DNA from: Piscicola geometra
Taxonomy: Eukaryota; Annelida; Clitellata; Hirudinida; Piscicolidae
DNA length: 64,000 nucleotides
Direction of reading: 5' to 3'
Assembly (NCBI GenBank): GCA_943735955.1
Contig: OX030957.1
Coordinates: 13,144,517 to 13,208,516 of the forward strand
Under the pieces are notes generated by a model. The model did no database searches, was not told the DNA's origin, and was given only the letters and a program-made list of their open reading frames with translations. Of the stretch, positions 38,579-51,269 are shown one piece after another. How positions within the stretch are numbered: position 1 is the stretch's first letter; every line of letters starts with the position of its first letter. The position numbers were made by a program, and so were the translations under genes.

Positions 38579-41090
38579 CTTGGTCTGCTGCGGCCATTCT
38601 CGACAGATTCAAAACAACCAATATTTGCACTAATAACATTCTAATTAATTAAATTTAATTTTTATTTAGACTTTAGATTCTAAAATTTTAATATATTATA
38701 GCCAAAACCGTTTATTCCACAAATTTATTTGAGCGGCTGCCAAAATGGCAGCCGCTAACCAAAGATCTCCCAAAGATTTATTACTCCATCTTCATTGTAA
38801 TTCAAATATTCCATCCCGAGTCTTCCTTTTAGAGCTTATGTAAGCCCAGGGCTTTTTCAGATTATATTTTGCGTTTTGAACTTTTTCACGTTCTTGATTT
38901 GTAAGACTTTTTAAAGCGCTTTTCTTTGCTTTATTTATTGAAATTTTATGAGGCTAAAAATTTTAATGACTTCTATTTTATATAAATCTCCCATTGTCTT
39001 TGTTTTTTGTATCTTCACTTAAGGAATTTTCCTTCCTTATTTAGAACGTGCAAAAATTTAAATTATACCAAAAGTTATTAACGCTGTAAAAATACCTCCA
39101 AGTAGGGGAAAAATAAATCTGATTTTATCGCTTGTGTCAAAGCTGCTGAGATTTAGACTTCATAAATAAGAAATCAAGCTAGATTGGAGTTCTTTTGAAA
39201 GAATAGATGCTAATAAAAATGTAAAGTTAAACTATTTTTGAAGTTTTTGTAAGATTTAATGGCTCATTATTTAAGAAGTTAGGTCGAAGTTAACTTATTA
39301 GATGCTAAGTAAAAGAATGAAGTAGTTAAAGTTACAATGAGTTATCAAATGATATGTTATTTGCCCATTTGACTCATTGAACAGACCATCGATGTCTCAT
39401 AGGCAAAAGAACTAGATTAGCCAGTTCAGGTTTGAACCAATTAGGAACCCCTAAAAAGGAAAAGTTTGGATTAGCTGGTCATCTCAGGAACAAAGCTTTC
39501 GACGTTTGAATGAAATAGATTATAATCGATAAGTTGATGAGTACACAAACTATCGATTTTTTCCATTTCATTCCTGTTGTTTTTTAATCATTAAAGTTTC
39601 AATTGTTTTACAAATTTTTGAAAGAAATTTTTTCTCCTTAGATCTTCCATCCACCAAGATTAAACGCTCAACCCCAACTAAAGGTCATTTCCCTTCTTGC
39701 ACAAACTCAATCGGACAAAATGTGCACCCACACCATCTTTCCTATAGAACTTGGTTCTTACACAACCAAACAAAACCTTTAACACGAATAAAATGATAAA
39801 AATTACATGCGAGCGTACACAGCGTATCATGCCAGCGTACACACAAGCGTAAACAATGAAGCCTTCTCATCCAGTGTACGCCATATTATTTCTTTTTTGA
39901 ATATTTTAAACAAGATTCAGACAAAGAATATCTTAAATTTTAATTTCTATACAATTCACTTGAATAAAGTTGATAACAGTACATTGAATAAATTCCTCCT
40001 AGATACTTCTATGTGCTAGATTTACGCTCTCATATTTCGGGTAATTCCTTCGATTCAATGCTTCTTTTCCCGCATATTCACTTTTAAACAAAAAAATTCC
40101 GATGAATATTCATTTTTCAATGGTTTGCGATGAAAAATAGCTCCATCGAAGAATTTTTTCTATTTTTAGTTTTTATAACAATTGCGTTTTTTTGAACAAA
40201 AGTTTTGCCAAAATAATCACGTGTAATTGCAAACTTCTCTACATTTCAACCAACTTGTGAAAAAAAATATAAAACAATCAAGGTGGAATTTCAATTAAAA
40301 ATCTTTTGTCCGAATGTGACAGGGTCATTTATTCAGTGAAGTCTAAGCGTCTCAAAAGGTGAAGAATTAGTCAGCACTGAGCTGCATAAAAAGGTATATC
40401 AGATGTTTGAAAGTAGCGAAGAAACTATGTTTTTGTGGTTTTTAAAATGACAAAGTTCAATATTACTCATTTATTGGTAAGAAATTACTGACGTTTTTGG
40501 TACCACTAAGCTCACCCTCACTTACACTTGTATCATGCAAATACTAAATAAAATGTGAATGAAAAAAATAATAAAAAGGTTTCATGCAAAGGAATGATTC
40601 AGAGTCATAAAGGCTGCCCTGGCAAACATTTGTCGAAAAAATCTATCCATCACTTGTGTAGGAAAAGACTTTTTGACACAATATTAATTGCTGAGTCAAT
40701 AAAAACATATTATTAATTCGCAAATAATATTTTCGAAATAGGAAAAACCCTAACTCATATGAAAATAGATTTTAGATAAAAATTTTTTGATTTTAAATTA
40801 TTTCCTGAATAATGCTTTTATGATTAAATTATGAAAAAACAGCCCTAATTTATTCTTTTTAATATTAAAAATAGTGAAAACTTAAAATGAAATTGAATTT
40901 CCTTTTGAAAATATATTAGCAAAAAATAAATTTAAAAAACCCAATTTATCAACATAGATTGGAAAGCCTTCAGCTCACACCATCTAAAGATGATTTAAGA
41001 CACAAATTTACTTTTAAGCACTGAAAATTGAAATTTAAAAGAGACAAATAGTTTTTCCTGGCACACAACCCCTTTCTCCACGGCTCCAGC
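38579..41090. other. Intergenic region between CAMKMT and the GPCR (divergent genes)
   Basis: Two divergently transcribed genes share this region, so promoters for both should lie here. A 25-base inverted repeat, AGCGGCTGCCA-aaa-TGGCAGCCGCT (38732-38756), lies about 155 bp upstream of the CAMKMT ATG and may be a regulatory site. The rest is AT-rich with no coding evidence. Confidence 0.5.
38732..38756. promoter_or_regulatory. Perfect 11-bp inverted repeat upstream of CAMKMT
   Basis: AGCGGCTGCCA and TGGCAGCCGCT flank a 3-base loop. A near copy (one change in the arms) is at 14469-14493 inside MULE-like element A, upstream of wolframin. The core GCCATTTTGG resembles a YY1-type element (inference). 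Alternatively it is a repeat-derived hairpin. Confidence 0.45.
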
Positions 41091-44000
41091 ATGGCTCTGA
41101 TGCTCCACAGCCACATGCACAACCACACCAACAAGTCAGAGTCGCAAGCAGTCTCTCCCGAAAACGTCAACGAGGCCATCTTCCTCTTCTGCATCGCCTG
41201 CATCGGCCTCATCTCGAACAGCATCGTCGTCATCTTCATCCTCTCGCGACGACACCTCCGCACCACAGCAAGCGCTTTCATCGTGCATGAGTGTGTCTTG
41301 GACGCTGTCAGGTGCCTGTATTGTTTCCCCTTTGCCGTCAGTCTGCTCTGGGACATGGCTCCAGGCTTCTGCGCCACACTAGGCGGTTCTTACGTGGTGG
41401 TGGTTACTGCTTCAAGTTTCAACATTGTCGCCATGGTGTGTTGTGAGGCTTATGTATTCGGTGAAAAGAATCTGGAGATTGGAGATGGTGGCTTGAAGGG
41501 CACAGAAGAGACGAACGAACACAGCAACATCTGCTGCGTGGTGTTCGGAGTTTTGATGGTGCATGCAGCTTCGATGATCATCCACCTAGGTCCGACCATC
41601 ATCGGAGGAGACTTCAGCTACAACGACCTGATCGGCAACTGCATCTTCATGTACGGCACGATCAAGAGTTACGTGGCGCAAGTGATGTGGATTGTAATCG
41701 TCACGCTCTCCATGCTGGGCACCATTTACTACCTTGCATACTTCCACAAACACATCCAGAAAAGTACCCACAACAGACTCTCTGCCTTGCACACTGAATC
41801 CAAGTTTTTCGAACTACACACTACGTACCCGGAAGATGATTTCCAAGCTGCAACGACCCCCATCTTCACCACTACGTTCCCGACTAATTACAATACCAAT
41901 TTAACCGCCTACAAAGAACAAAGCATACAAAACTTTTCGCAGAAAACGTTTTCTAGGTCAGTGATTGTTCTAATGTCAGATGTTCATTAGCACACGAGTT
42001 TCTTATGCTACAACTCAGATTCTGGTTGTTCAAACTTATCCACCCAACTTTTTTTCTACCACATATTTTCTTTTTTTACAGTCTACACCAACCTACCCAA
42101 CTGACCCACCACCCAGCCAACCACTCCCTATACAGATGTCGTGTACTGATGGTAATCACAGGAGTGTTCATAATCTCTTGGTACCCCCTGTACATACTGA
42201 CCCTTCTCGACCCAAAGTTCCAACAACCCAGCAAGATTTACAAACTTCTCACCTTCATCGCCTGGTCTAACGCCGCCATCAACCCTTTCATCTTTGTCCT
42301 CTTTGACCAGCAAATCACCTTCAACTTTCGGTTTGGCGTCTGAGGACATTTTTTTGAATTTATTTAAGAGAATGAAAATTTTTTTATGTGATTTTGAATT
42401 TGTTTAAATTTAAATACTGAATGATTAAGAAAACAAATTATATGTTTATTTAAAAAAGGAACATATTAATATAAAAAAACGCACACACAACAACAAAATC
42501 AATATAGACACGCACTTAACAGATGTCTCTGGAGCACAACATCGTCCAGTTGCTTTTCAAGGACTGCCAGGAGCACCAGCATGCAGCTCGAACCCAAGGA
42601 ACCCCCAAGGTGCTTTTGGGAAGCATGTTTTTGCGTTTGAAATTATCTATTTGAAACTTGTTTTTTATTCTTTTTTTTCTAATTGAAACTTGTTTTGAAT
42701 TTTCTTTATCTATCTAAAACTTTTCTCAAATTTAAAATATTTCTTTTTCTTGTCGCCTTTGAGTTCATAGGTTTCATACTGTATAAAGTATACTATTAAA
42801 AAAGTTATAAGTGAATTTTTCTAAATTAGTTTTAAAACGTTAATGCATGTTATTAATGCATTTTAAACACCCTACTTCTTCGAGAAAAGATCAAAAACTC
42901 TACAACACTCTACAAGCATTTAAATTAGTCTGTCACGGTTAACTTCATATTCAACAGCATTTATAATTACTCATTTTAAATATGTAAAAAATTTAGCTGA
43001 CTTTACAATGAAAAAAAGCCAAATGTGGTAAACTATAAGTCAACTATAAACTATATACAGTCCATAAAGATGCTGACGTTTCTTTTGAGTTTGCAAAACA
43101 CTCGTGAATCAATCTTGGCTGGATTTATTTTTAAGTGCGTCGAAAATAATATTATTTAACATAAAAAAGAAAATCATGCGTTCTTGAATAATTTATTTTT
43201 CCCTTTTTTCATATTTGAATAAAAGCAATGATCCAATTTGCAATAAGATTATTTCTTGTGCACTTCTTTTACGCATTGAAGTAAATAATTCGACCCTCTT
43301 GTGCAGCCACTCACTTTCTGCGAACAAGCAAGATCGGAATGTCACACATTAAAGAAAATGAAAATATAAAATATAAAAACTTTTTAGTATATTTGGATAA
43401 ATCCCGTTAAGTTTATAATTTTGATTAAAATAAAGACAGTTGTGATAATCGGACATAATTAGGTCCAAAAAGACTTTCATTAAATTCCCTTTATGTTTTT
43501 AAGCCCAGCTTGGATGAAAACACACGAAAAGACAATTTTTAAACGCATTGTCATTTCAAAAAATTCGTCAAAAACAAGATTTTGTTTTTTTTAAAACATG
43601 CATTTAGTTTTTCTATAAATTCAATTTTATACAAAAAAACTTTTCTGTTTGTTTCTCTTATCTTTCCCTGTTTAACTGTGAAACAACTCAATGCCTGGCA
43701 TCCATTAATTGTTTTAATCACGTGAGCCTAACTTTGAAATGTAAAAAATATATAAACAACAAAACTACATGCAACTGGGAAGAGGCAAAAGAAATGGAAA
43801 AAACAAAAAATTGTTTTGTTTTACTGCATGAGTTTTTTGTTTTTTCATGCACTTCAATATGAAAACATATATTTTCCAAGGAGAAGGCATTTGACTGTCA
43901 TTCAGACACCAACTCACTCGTCACCGTATCCTAGCAAAAAGATGCAAGCATCAGTGCGTGACTTGTCATCAAGTGACATCACATGAGCACAAATGAGATG

Positions 44001-44929
44001 AATGCCACTTTTCCATCGAATCGGTTAACAAAGTCAGACTTTGGAGTGATCTGTTTGAGGTTGCCATTCCAAGCAGTGGATTGGTTCCACTTCAAAGATT
44101 TGGAATCTGGATAAAAAAGATGGCTTGAGACCGCTTACTCAGGATAGAGAAACTCTAGTTTATCTTTTTTTAATAAGAGTTTATGTATCTTTCTAAATTT
44201 ATTCGTTTTGGATAAGAATTTACATATTCGTCACTGAAACAATTTCTATGACGTGTTCTTAATAATTATTTGAAGGGAACTAGTAGCTATCTTCTATACA
44301 AAATCCTCTTGATGAACGCTACCTAACCGAGTGGTTTTGAAGCCCTTTTGGACTAACGGCACGTCGTTTCATTGCATTGTATCTTTAACCGAAAATGATC
44401 GCCCCAAACTAGGAAATAAAGTTTTTCATTCTGTTCCCATCTAAGACCCTTGCATGCTGAACCTTTAGTGCTTAAGCACGCATGCATGAGCTTCAGAGGA
44501 TGCCATCACATGGAAATCATCATTGGACGGGTAATCACCTGAGTTCTAACAAGATTGCACGTCTGGAGAATAAACTCTACCTGCACTAAATTACTTAATA
44601 ATCTTAAATCCTTCTCTGAGTTACAAAACTTGCTTGAATTTACGCCAAAAACACTCATTTGAAAAATTGATTTTTAGAATTATCACTTTAATAAGTTTTT
44701 ATTCAAACAAGTATAACGATATTTTAATGTATTTATTTTTTACGCTACAAAAATCCCTTCAACCCCATTCACCAGCAACAAAAATGTGGCCCCCCCCCCC
44801 CACAGGCCCCTCAGCAAGCCGGTGCAGAAGAGGATCGGTAACAGGCTGTTCCAGGAGGGCTTCACGATCAACCATGCCCCTATGCCCATAGAGTTGTACA
44901 ACGGGAGGAGGGAAGATGGTCGCTGTTGA
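41091..44929 (+). CDS. Class A (rhodopsin-type) G protein-coupled receptor, orphan (423 aa, 4 exons)
   Basis: Exons 41091-41956, 42136-42330, 42523-42609 and 44806-44929 sum to exactly 424 codons with matching phases. Seven hydrophobic helices are visible. TM1 has GLISNSIVVIF (Asn1.50). TM2 has ECVLDAV (Asp2.50). Cys3.25 is in PGFCATLGG, pairing with Cys in GNCIFMYG. TM6 has FIISWYPLY (CWxP form) and TM7 SNAAINPFIF (NPxxY form). Oddities are EAY in place of D/ERY after TM3, no Trp in TM4 and no Pro in TM5. Exons 3-4 supply a Cys/Ser-rich tail ending REDGRC. Reading through the exon 2 donor would end earlier with RFGV at 42343. I cannot assign a ligand. An AATAAA at 45015-45020 fits its 3' end. 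Confidence 0.85.
43738..44010 (+). repeat. Dispersed repeat, copy 1 (GPCR intron 3)
   Basis: The segment is homologous to 54041-54298. The last ~125 bases are almost identical, for example ttgactgtcattcagacacc and cagtgcgtgacttgtcatca. The 5' part contains a weak hairpin, gcatga...tcatgc. No coding sequence is evident, so it may be a SINE or MITE; no ends or duplications were found. Confidence 0.7.
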
Positions 44930-45014
44930 AAACTCTTTCCAGCGTGTGACAGATGTTGGGCAGTCAACAAGATCCATGGGATTTTGAGACAGATAGAGTA
45001 TTATGAGAGCTTTC

Positions 45015-45020
45015 AATAAA
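45015..45020 (+). terminator. Polyadenylation signal for the GPCR
   Basis: A canonical AATAAA lies 86 bases after the stop codon at 44927-44929, the usual spacing for a short 3' untranslated region. Confidence 0.65.
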
Positions 45021-47352
45021 TGTTTTATTGCTTTTTAAAGTATCTTCAAAACTCTGTAATCTTTGAGTCTAAAAAGATGTTTTTGTATGTATAAAAACCT
45101 TCCTGTTGATGGGAAAGTGCTTCGAATAAGAGCTTGCTGTTATGAAGAAGTAAAACCGAACATTTTTGTTTGAGCAATTTTAAAAATACATTAATAAAAA
45201 GGTAAAAAGATAAAATTTATTAACTTTTAAAAAAATTCTGAAAAAAAAGTTTTTTCAGCACTCGTGCGAGAAAAAGGGAAAATGAAGGCTGAGTAATGGC
45301 AATCAATAGTTCATTGGGAGTCATGTAGGAATAAATAAAGTTGAAAAAACTTGTCAAATAAATACACATGAAAAAAAATTTGACATGACTTATAATCTGC
45401 TAAAGATTTTGTTGCAATGCAGTTCACTCAATTTTTTGACAGCATTTTGTCATGTTAGTGGTGGAAAGATGGGAAATCGTTGAACGGGAAATGATGAAGC
45501 GAGTGAGAAATGATATTGAAAATATATCTCGAACTAATAAGTCTTATTACTTTCAAAAACGAAAAATAAGTTTCAAAACGGACACGAGGAATATATTATT
45601 CAAAAGATGTATATCAAAATGTCAAAAAGAAAATTTAAAAATTGGTTTCGACATTTCAATATTTTAGGAAAGATAAACCTTGCAAGGATGACCAGGGTTT
45701 AGGAGGTTTTATTGTGAAGCATGCTTGACTCTAATACGTTTTTAAACTTTAAATTAAATCGATTTTATCACAGATACGGTTTCCATTATCTTTGTAATTT
45801 TTTAAATGTTTTAGTGGTTTTTAAGTTTATCAGGCTGTTCTTTTCCATGGTTTTGAAAGTCTTTTTATGTACCTATTCTTTCTGTTATAGAAAATTCAAC
45901 TGAATCTTTTTTCATATCGGTGAGTTTATAGTAAAAAAGGCAAAATGGCCGAATCTGCAGGGTTTGAGCAAAAAGATTATGCGAACTGTCTGAGTTTACA
46001 CCATTGAAATGTTATCAACAAAATTCATAGTTCTGAAGTCACTTTCACAAATTGTTGAACATTCTCTAGGGTATTTTACATATAAATAATTTCATTTTTT
46101 TAAATTTTAATGATTTCAGATTTTTACATTTTAACAATTTCATTTTTTTCCATTTTAACAATTCCCTTTTTTTACATTTTAACAATTTCATTTTTTTACA
46201 TTTTAACAATTTCATTTTTAAAAATTTTAATGATTTTATTTTAGTATATTTTTAGGAATTCATTTCTTACCATTTACATTAATTTATTTTTTACCCTTTA
46301 CATGAATTCATTTTTTTCCATTTTTATGATTTTATTTTTTATATAATCTTTCATCAGGGAATCTTGTGTTTGCATGTTGAACGCTTCCACGTCATTAACA
46401 CACGCAATCCTCCAATCGTTTGGAAGTTTTTTCTACATTCCTTTGTATTATTTTATAAATTACCACAAAAATGATAGTCAACCAGTTACAATCAGCCTTT
46501 TTAATTTATCAAAATACTTTTACAATTCAAACGTATTTCATACTAATGAGACACAAGCTAAATTTTGATTTACTACATACGGCATAATGAAAAAGCTTTC
46601 AAACCCATTATATATATGGGTTAATCCAGATTTGACTACAGACTGTGTCTTTCTATATTTAAGTTTTCAATTTCAAAAAAACTTGCTTTGTGTATACTCA
46701 TGCATGTATTATAGAACATAAAAATAATTTCAATAACTATAATTGCATTAATCTTTTTTAAATGAGCAAATAGTTTTTCAGATTATCAGAGAACACTGAC
46801 AGCCATAATACCTCATCTAAAAAACAATATAAACTTTCTGAATTTAATTTTTGTGTAGGTTTCTTTTTCCCTTTTTTTTACCCAGAATTTTTTCTATATG
46901 CTGCATATATGAGAAATTTAAAATCAATTTTTTAAATGGGGGCCGTTTTGACGGCCATTTAAATCTCCGTAAATTATTATTGTTCACTAAAATAGCTATT
47001 CATGAAATGGTTTTTGAAAATAATTTAATTAATATTCAGTTACTTTTTAACATTAAAACTTTAATTATTTTTAAAAAACCTAGTATTGTAAAAAATTTAT
47101 ATTAACAAGCAGATCACGACAATTAATTAATGTCCCGACTCCCATTATGAGAATCGGGACAAATAGTGCTATTTTGCTAGTTTAGAAGCTTCATGAAAAA
47201 TATTATTAGACGATGCTTATCTCAAAATACTCTTTATTCAATGCATTCTTCATTTAAAATTATAAAAATACTAAAAAATCTACTGTAAATTCGTGACACC
47301 TAATACTAGTATTATGAGAATCAGGACGTTTTGTGTGTCATGGTGTGCATGC

Positions 47353-47384
<32 letters not shown>

Positions 47385-47756
47385 AAAATAATGATTTAGT
47401 TATACGAAAATTAAACATAGGAGCCCAATATTTCACATTTGCCTTTCTATACACATGAAATGTATTCAGAAAAAAAATAAAATTATATTACTTACTTGTT
47501 GCTTAATAAATCGCAATGATCAACGGGACGCTAGAATCAAAACAGAAAATGTGTGAATGAACAAAATAGCCAAAAACTCATATAAATTAAATATTCTAAA
47601 ATCGAGAAAAGTAAAAACACGTTTTTAAATATGCCTATGACTAAACAAATCAAACCGGATAGAACTAAATAAAACAGAAACCTAAATATTTAATATTTGA
47701 GATTTTAAAAAGAAATTTAGACATGTGTTTTTAGCCTATTTTTAACTTTTGAATAG
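45021..47756. other. AT-rich intergenic DNA
   Basis: No gene is recognised. It contains a minisatellite (46091-46340), a GGCCGT...ACGGCC hairpin (about 46932-46964), an imperfect inverted repeat gtcccgactc...gagaatcgggac near 47131-47160 with a related direct copy near 47317, and an AAT triplet run (47352-47385). Open frames of 60-84 codons here are AT-rich chance frames. Confidence 0.5.
46091..46340. repeat. Diverged minisatellite of about 22-25 bp
   Basis: Imperfect copies of a unit like tttttttacattttaacaa follow one another about ten times, with the last units degraded. Confidence 0.8.
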
Positions 47757-48474
47757 CTAGAAAGCATGGGCGGCGATTTTGGGGGGATCCTAGGGTCAGG
47801 ATATGAGCATAATCGTCAACCATGGCATAAAGTAAATGTTTATACAGTAATACATTGTGAGTATGTGTAGTTATAGTGATAGCTGTCTAAAACAAAATTT
47901 TTATTTGCTTACTTAAATACTCCTTCACCTTGTTTTTTTATCACTATAGCGTAGGCGGGAATTCTGAGGGATCCTGGGGTCCACCTTTACAAGGACCCCT
48001 TCACTCTTTTAAAAAGACACATCTCTCAACTCTAATTTTGATACGAGCCTAATCGTCAGCCATGGGATAAAAAAATGATAATACAGTAATACATTGTGAG
48101 TATGTATGGGCAGAAATGCTAGGAGGGTCCTGAGGTCCATCTTAATATGGACCCCCTTCAGTTTTTCAAGTACAATAATTTCTCAACTCCTATCTTAATA
48201 CAAGCATACTCGTCAACCATAGCATGAGACAGTATTTTTATTCATTAATATATTTTGAATAGGCGTAGTTGTAGTGATAGCTGCCTGAAGCAAAACTATT
48301 CTTTGCTTACTCAAATACTCCTCCACCTGCTCTTCTTATATTTATGGATTTAAATTAATGAATTATTATTATAAAAATTAAATTTATGATTTTTCAATTT
48401 TCACAAGCCGACATTCAGAATGCTTTTCAGAATTTAATTTTTTTTTTCATGGTCTGTATTATTCACAGCCTGAC

Positions 48475-48688
48475 AGACGCAAGCCATGTTATAATGGTTC
48501 TGAGGACCATGGCTCTTATGCGCTAGAGACGCCACTCCACACGACGTACACATCTCTCAATGCATACGTCGCAAACACCGCATCATATACACCAGGTATA
48601 TGATAGTTCACGGCTGCTTGTCAGGGATTCGAACTGGCAACCTTTAAGTTGCAAGTCCGACGTCTAACATCTAAGCCATCCCCGCTCC
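48475..48688 (-). mobile_element. tRNA-derived SINE (family A), inside a hAT element
   Basis: The minus strand starts ggagcggggatggcttagat (A-box-like), has gttgccagttcgaatccctg (B box), and continues into the same body as the copy at 29051-29245. It is truncated or diverged at its 3' end. Confidence 0.75.
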
Positions 48689-48944
48689 ATATCGGTTCAC
48701 TTTTTGCAAGCAGACAAATTTACATTTTTATTTAAAAAATCATTCATATTGTGCTACTTATTTTGCATGGGCAATATTCATAGGGGGATTCTGAGGTCCA
48801 CCTTAATAGTGACCCTTTCCATTTTTTAGATGAACCAAAGTTAATGAATTTCAAAAGGCTTCAAACATTAACTAAAGTTTTGGTTAAATCAAACTACAAA
48901 TTTCATATCGCATAACTGCCAAAAAGAAATACTGAGGCTTTTAG

Positions 48945-50455
48945 CTCATTCTATCGTTAGAAACACAGTGTGCACTGTTAAAGCCGAATCAAGCCAGTTT
49001 GGTGTTGTGGTTGACGGCACATAGGACTCAATGGGTTAGAGCAAGAATCGATAAGCATTCGTTTGTTTGATGAAGCTCTGAATGTTAATGAACAGTTTAT
49101 TGGTTTATTTAGCCCACCAGACACGATCGGAAAAACATTATCTGCTGTAGTAAAAGATGTTCTGATCAGAATTGTGCTACCTATATAAAAACTAAGAGCT
49201 CAGACTTATGACGGCGCTGCTAACATGAACGGCCGATATAATGGTTGTCAGGCTATAATCCGCTTGAATTGTTTTTCCACTGTTCTGCACACTGTGCAAA
49301 TCTTGTTGCCCAGCACACAGCTGCTGCAAAATCCTTTGTGAGCAATTCACTTCAGTTTGTCAAGGAGTTAGGTGCTTTTTACAATCGTTCAGGGAAGGTC
49401 AAGAAGCAGCTTAGTGATGCTTTAGTGTCTCTTATAATTGACTTTCCTGATGAGCCACTGAATAAAAAGTATAGTATAAAACTTCTTTGTCCTACAAGAT
49501 GGTTGACCAGAGTATCTGCAGTGTCTTCTGTGCTTTAACATTTTGAAGTGGTACTTGTTAACTTGGAATCATTTGCTTCCATTGGTACTGCTGATGAAAC
49601 AGCTGTAAAGACTCGAGGCCTTTTTTCAACAGGGCACTACTGCACTGGCCCTCAAGGTAGTTGTTTTGGTGTTTTCACTTCTGGAACAGTTAAACAAGTC
49701 GTTGCAATCAGCAAGTGCCAAGGTCAGTGGAATGGTTGCAGCGACTGATTCAGTTGTGCAAGAACTGCGTCGCCTACGATCAGATGAACAGTTTAACGCC
49801 ATTTTCAGAGATGTCAACAGTGTGGTTTTGGCATTTGATCTCGATCCGATTGCTGTATCTCGGGTGCGAAAGCCGCCACAAAAGTGTTGTGGGCTGGGCC
49901 CAGCTTATGTAGCAACAACACCAGAGGAACATTATCGAGCAGCATATTACGCTGTCATAGACATTGCAATCATGCAACTCACAGAATAGTTCAATCGAGA
50001 TTCTCCTGGTTTGCGTTCATACTTGCAGCTGGAGACAATGTTGCTAACTGGTGAAGTGAACCATGATATTTGCAAGCAGTATCGTGAGTTAAATGAAACT
50101 GGTCTTTGTTCACAGTTAACTATGTTTAAAGACCAGAATGAACTTTAGTACAAACGCAAAAAAAAATGCAAGCTATGATCACGGAAGTCAGACATCTGTT
50201 TCCTTAGGTTGAAAGATTGATCAGGTTGATGCTTGTGTGTCCAATAACGTCATGTACTGCAGAAAGATCTTTTAGTGCTTTGCGGCGTCTTAAGACTTGT
50301 TTGCGTGCACCTATGACACAGCCTCGCATCACTGGACGTTTGTCATGCACATCAGGAAATACTTGACTGTCTGGATTTGAAAAGGCTAGCAGAAAAATTT
50401 GTTAGACGGTCAGACATTCGAAAGGGTCTTTTTAGAAATTGGAGTAAAAGAGCTG
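48945..50455 (+). pseudogene. hAT transposase pseudogene (DUF4371/ZMYM-like)
   Basis: Fragments in order match hAT transposases of the TTF-finger/DUF4371 group: RLFDEALNVNEQFIGLF, TYDGAANMNGRYNG (catalytic-core Asp region), FHCSAHCANLV, LCPTRWLTRV, and the C-terminal dimerisation block CTAERSFSALRRLKT near 50258-50302. Stops and frame changes near 48930, 49190, 49540 and 49990 break the frame, so it is dead. Confidence 0.85.
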
Positions 50456-51074
50456 TGGGGAGAGGGCAGGAGGACAGGCAGAGAGGGTATTTTATTTTAT
50501 GTAAATATACACTGTGGGCCAAAAAAAATTCACCATTGTATATTTGTTTATAACTTTGGCAAATTTTAATCTATTTTTACAATTTATTTGATGGCAAATA
50601 ATAAAAGGTACTAAAATCGCTATTGTTTTTCTTCAAATCGCTCATAGTGGTAATAGAAAAGTATTTTTATTGAGTATCAAAGTTTTTTTTAATGTTTGGT
50701 GATACAAATATTAAAAGTTAATAAAAAAAAATTTACACTACAGCAAACAATACTAAATAATATCGCTGGTACTGTATTGGCCGATATCGGTTCTTTGATT
50801 CCAACCCTGGGGAGGACCCCCGCAAGATTTTCCGCAGATCGCCGCCCCTGCTAGAAAGTATAATATCGTAGTATTTATGATGAATATCTTACATGCATCC
50901 AGTCTTGGATACGATTTTCCATTTTTTTAAACAACAAAGACACTGCAAATCGTAAGTCTGTAATCGATTCTGGATTAACCCATATACTTTCTATAAAATG
51001 TTTAGGTTTAGTGCGCTTCCAGTAAATTTATATTAAATGATAACTTAATTGCGCTCAGTCAGTTTCAAGCATAT

Positions 51075-51180
51075 GAGAAATAAAATAAACAGGTAAGAAA
51101 TAAAATAAACAGGTAAGAAATAAAATAAACAGGTAAGAAATAAAATAAACAGGTAAGAAATAAAATAAACAGGTAAGAAC
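51075..51180. repeat. 20-bp tandem repeat upstream of the lectin gene
   Basis: The unit agaaataaaataaacaggta occurs a little over five times, ending about 90 bp before the start codon of the lectin gene. The copies are identical apart from the last, so it may be variable between individuals. Confidence 0.9.
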
Positions 51181-51269
51181 TAAAAAAATTCATTAAAAAA
51201 ATTGGAGTTGTTTGGATAGGCGCCCTTATAAATACACCAACTCATACGTGTAAAGTTGCTGACAAAAGA

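Larger units (their letters stand above)
47765..50850 (+). mobile_element. hAT-type transposon with decayed transposase (3.09 kb)
   Basis: The left end CATGGGCGGCGAT and the complement of the right end CAGGGGCGGCGAT match, and an exact 8-bp duplication CTAGAAAG flanks it (47757-47764 and 50851-50858). Subterminal repeats of a gaggtccaccttaatatggacccc type recur near 47960, 48125 and 48780. A SINE (48475-48688) is nested within. The interior encodes a recognisable but broken transposase. Confidence 0.92.

Noticed and set aside
42136..42343. GPCR terminating at 42343 with RFGV
   Set aside because: It would leave the receptor without a tail, and two downstream exons with good splice sites close the frame exactly at 424 codons. 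It remains possible as an alternative.
42524..42610. A separate small gene starting MSLEHNIVQLL
   Set aside because: The phase of the following exon at 44806 does not fit that frame, whereas the GPCR frame fits both exons.
47131..47340. Small transposon with GAGAATCGGGAC ends
   Set aside because: The two outer copies are in the same orientation and no target-site duplication could be found.
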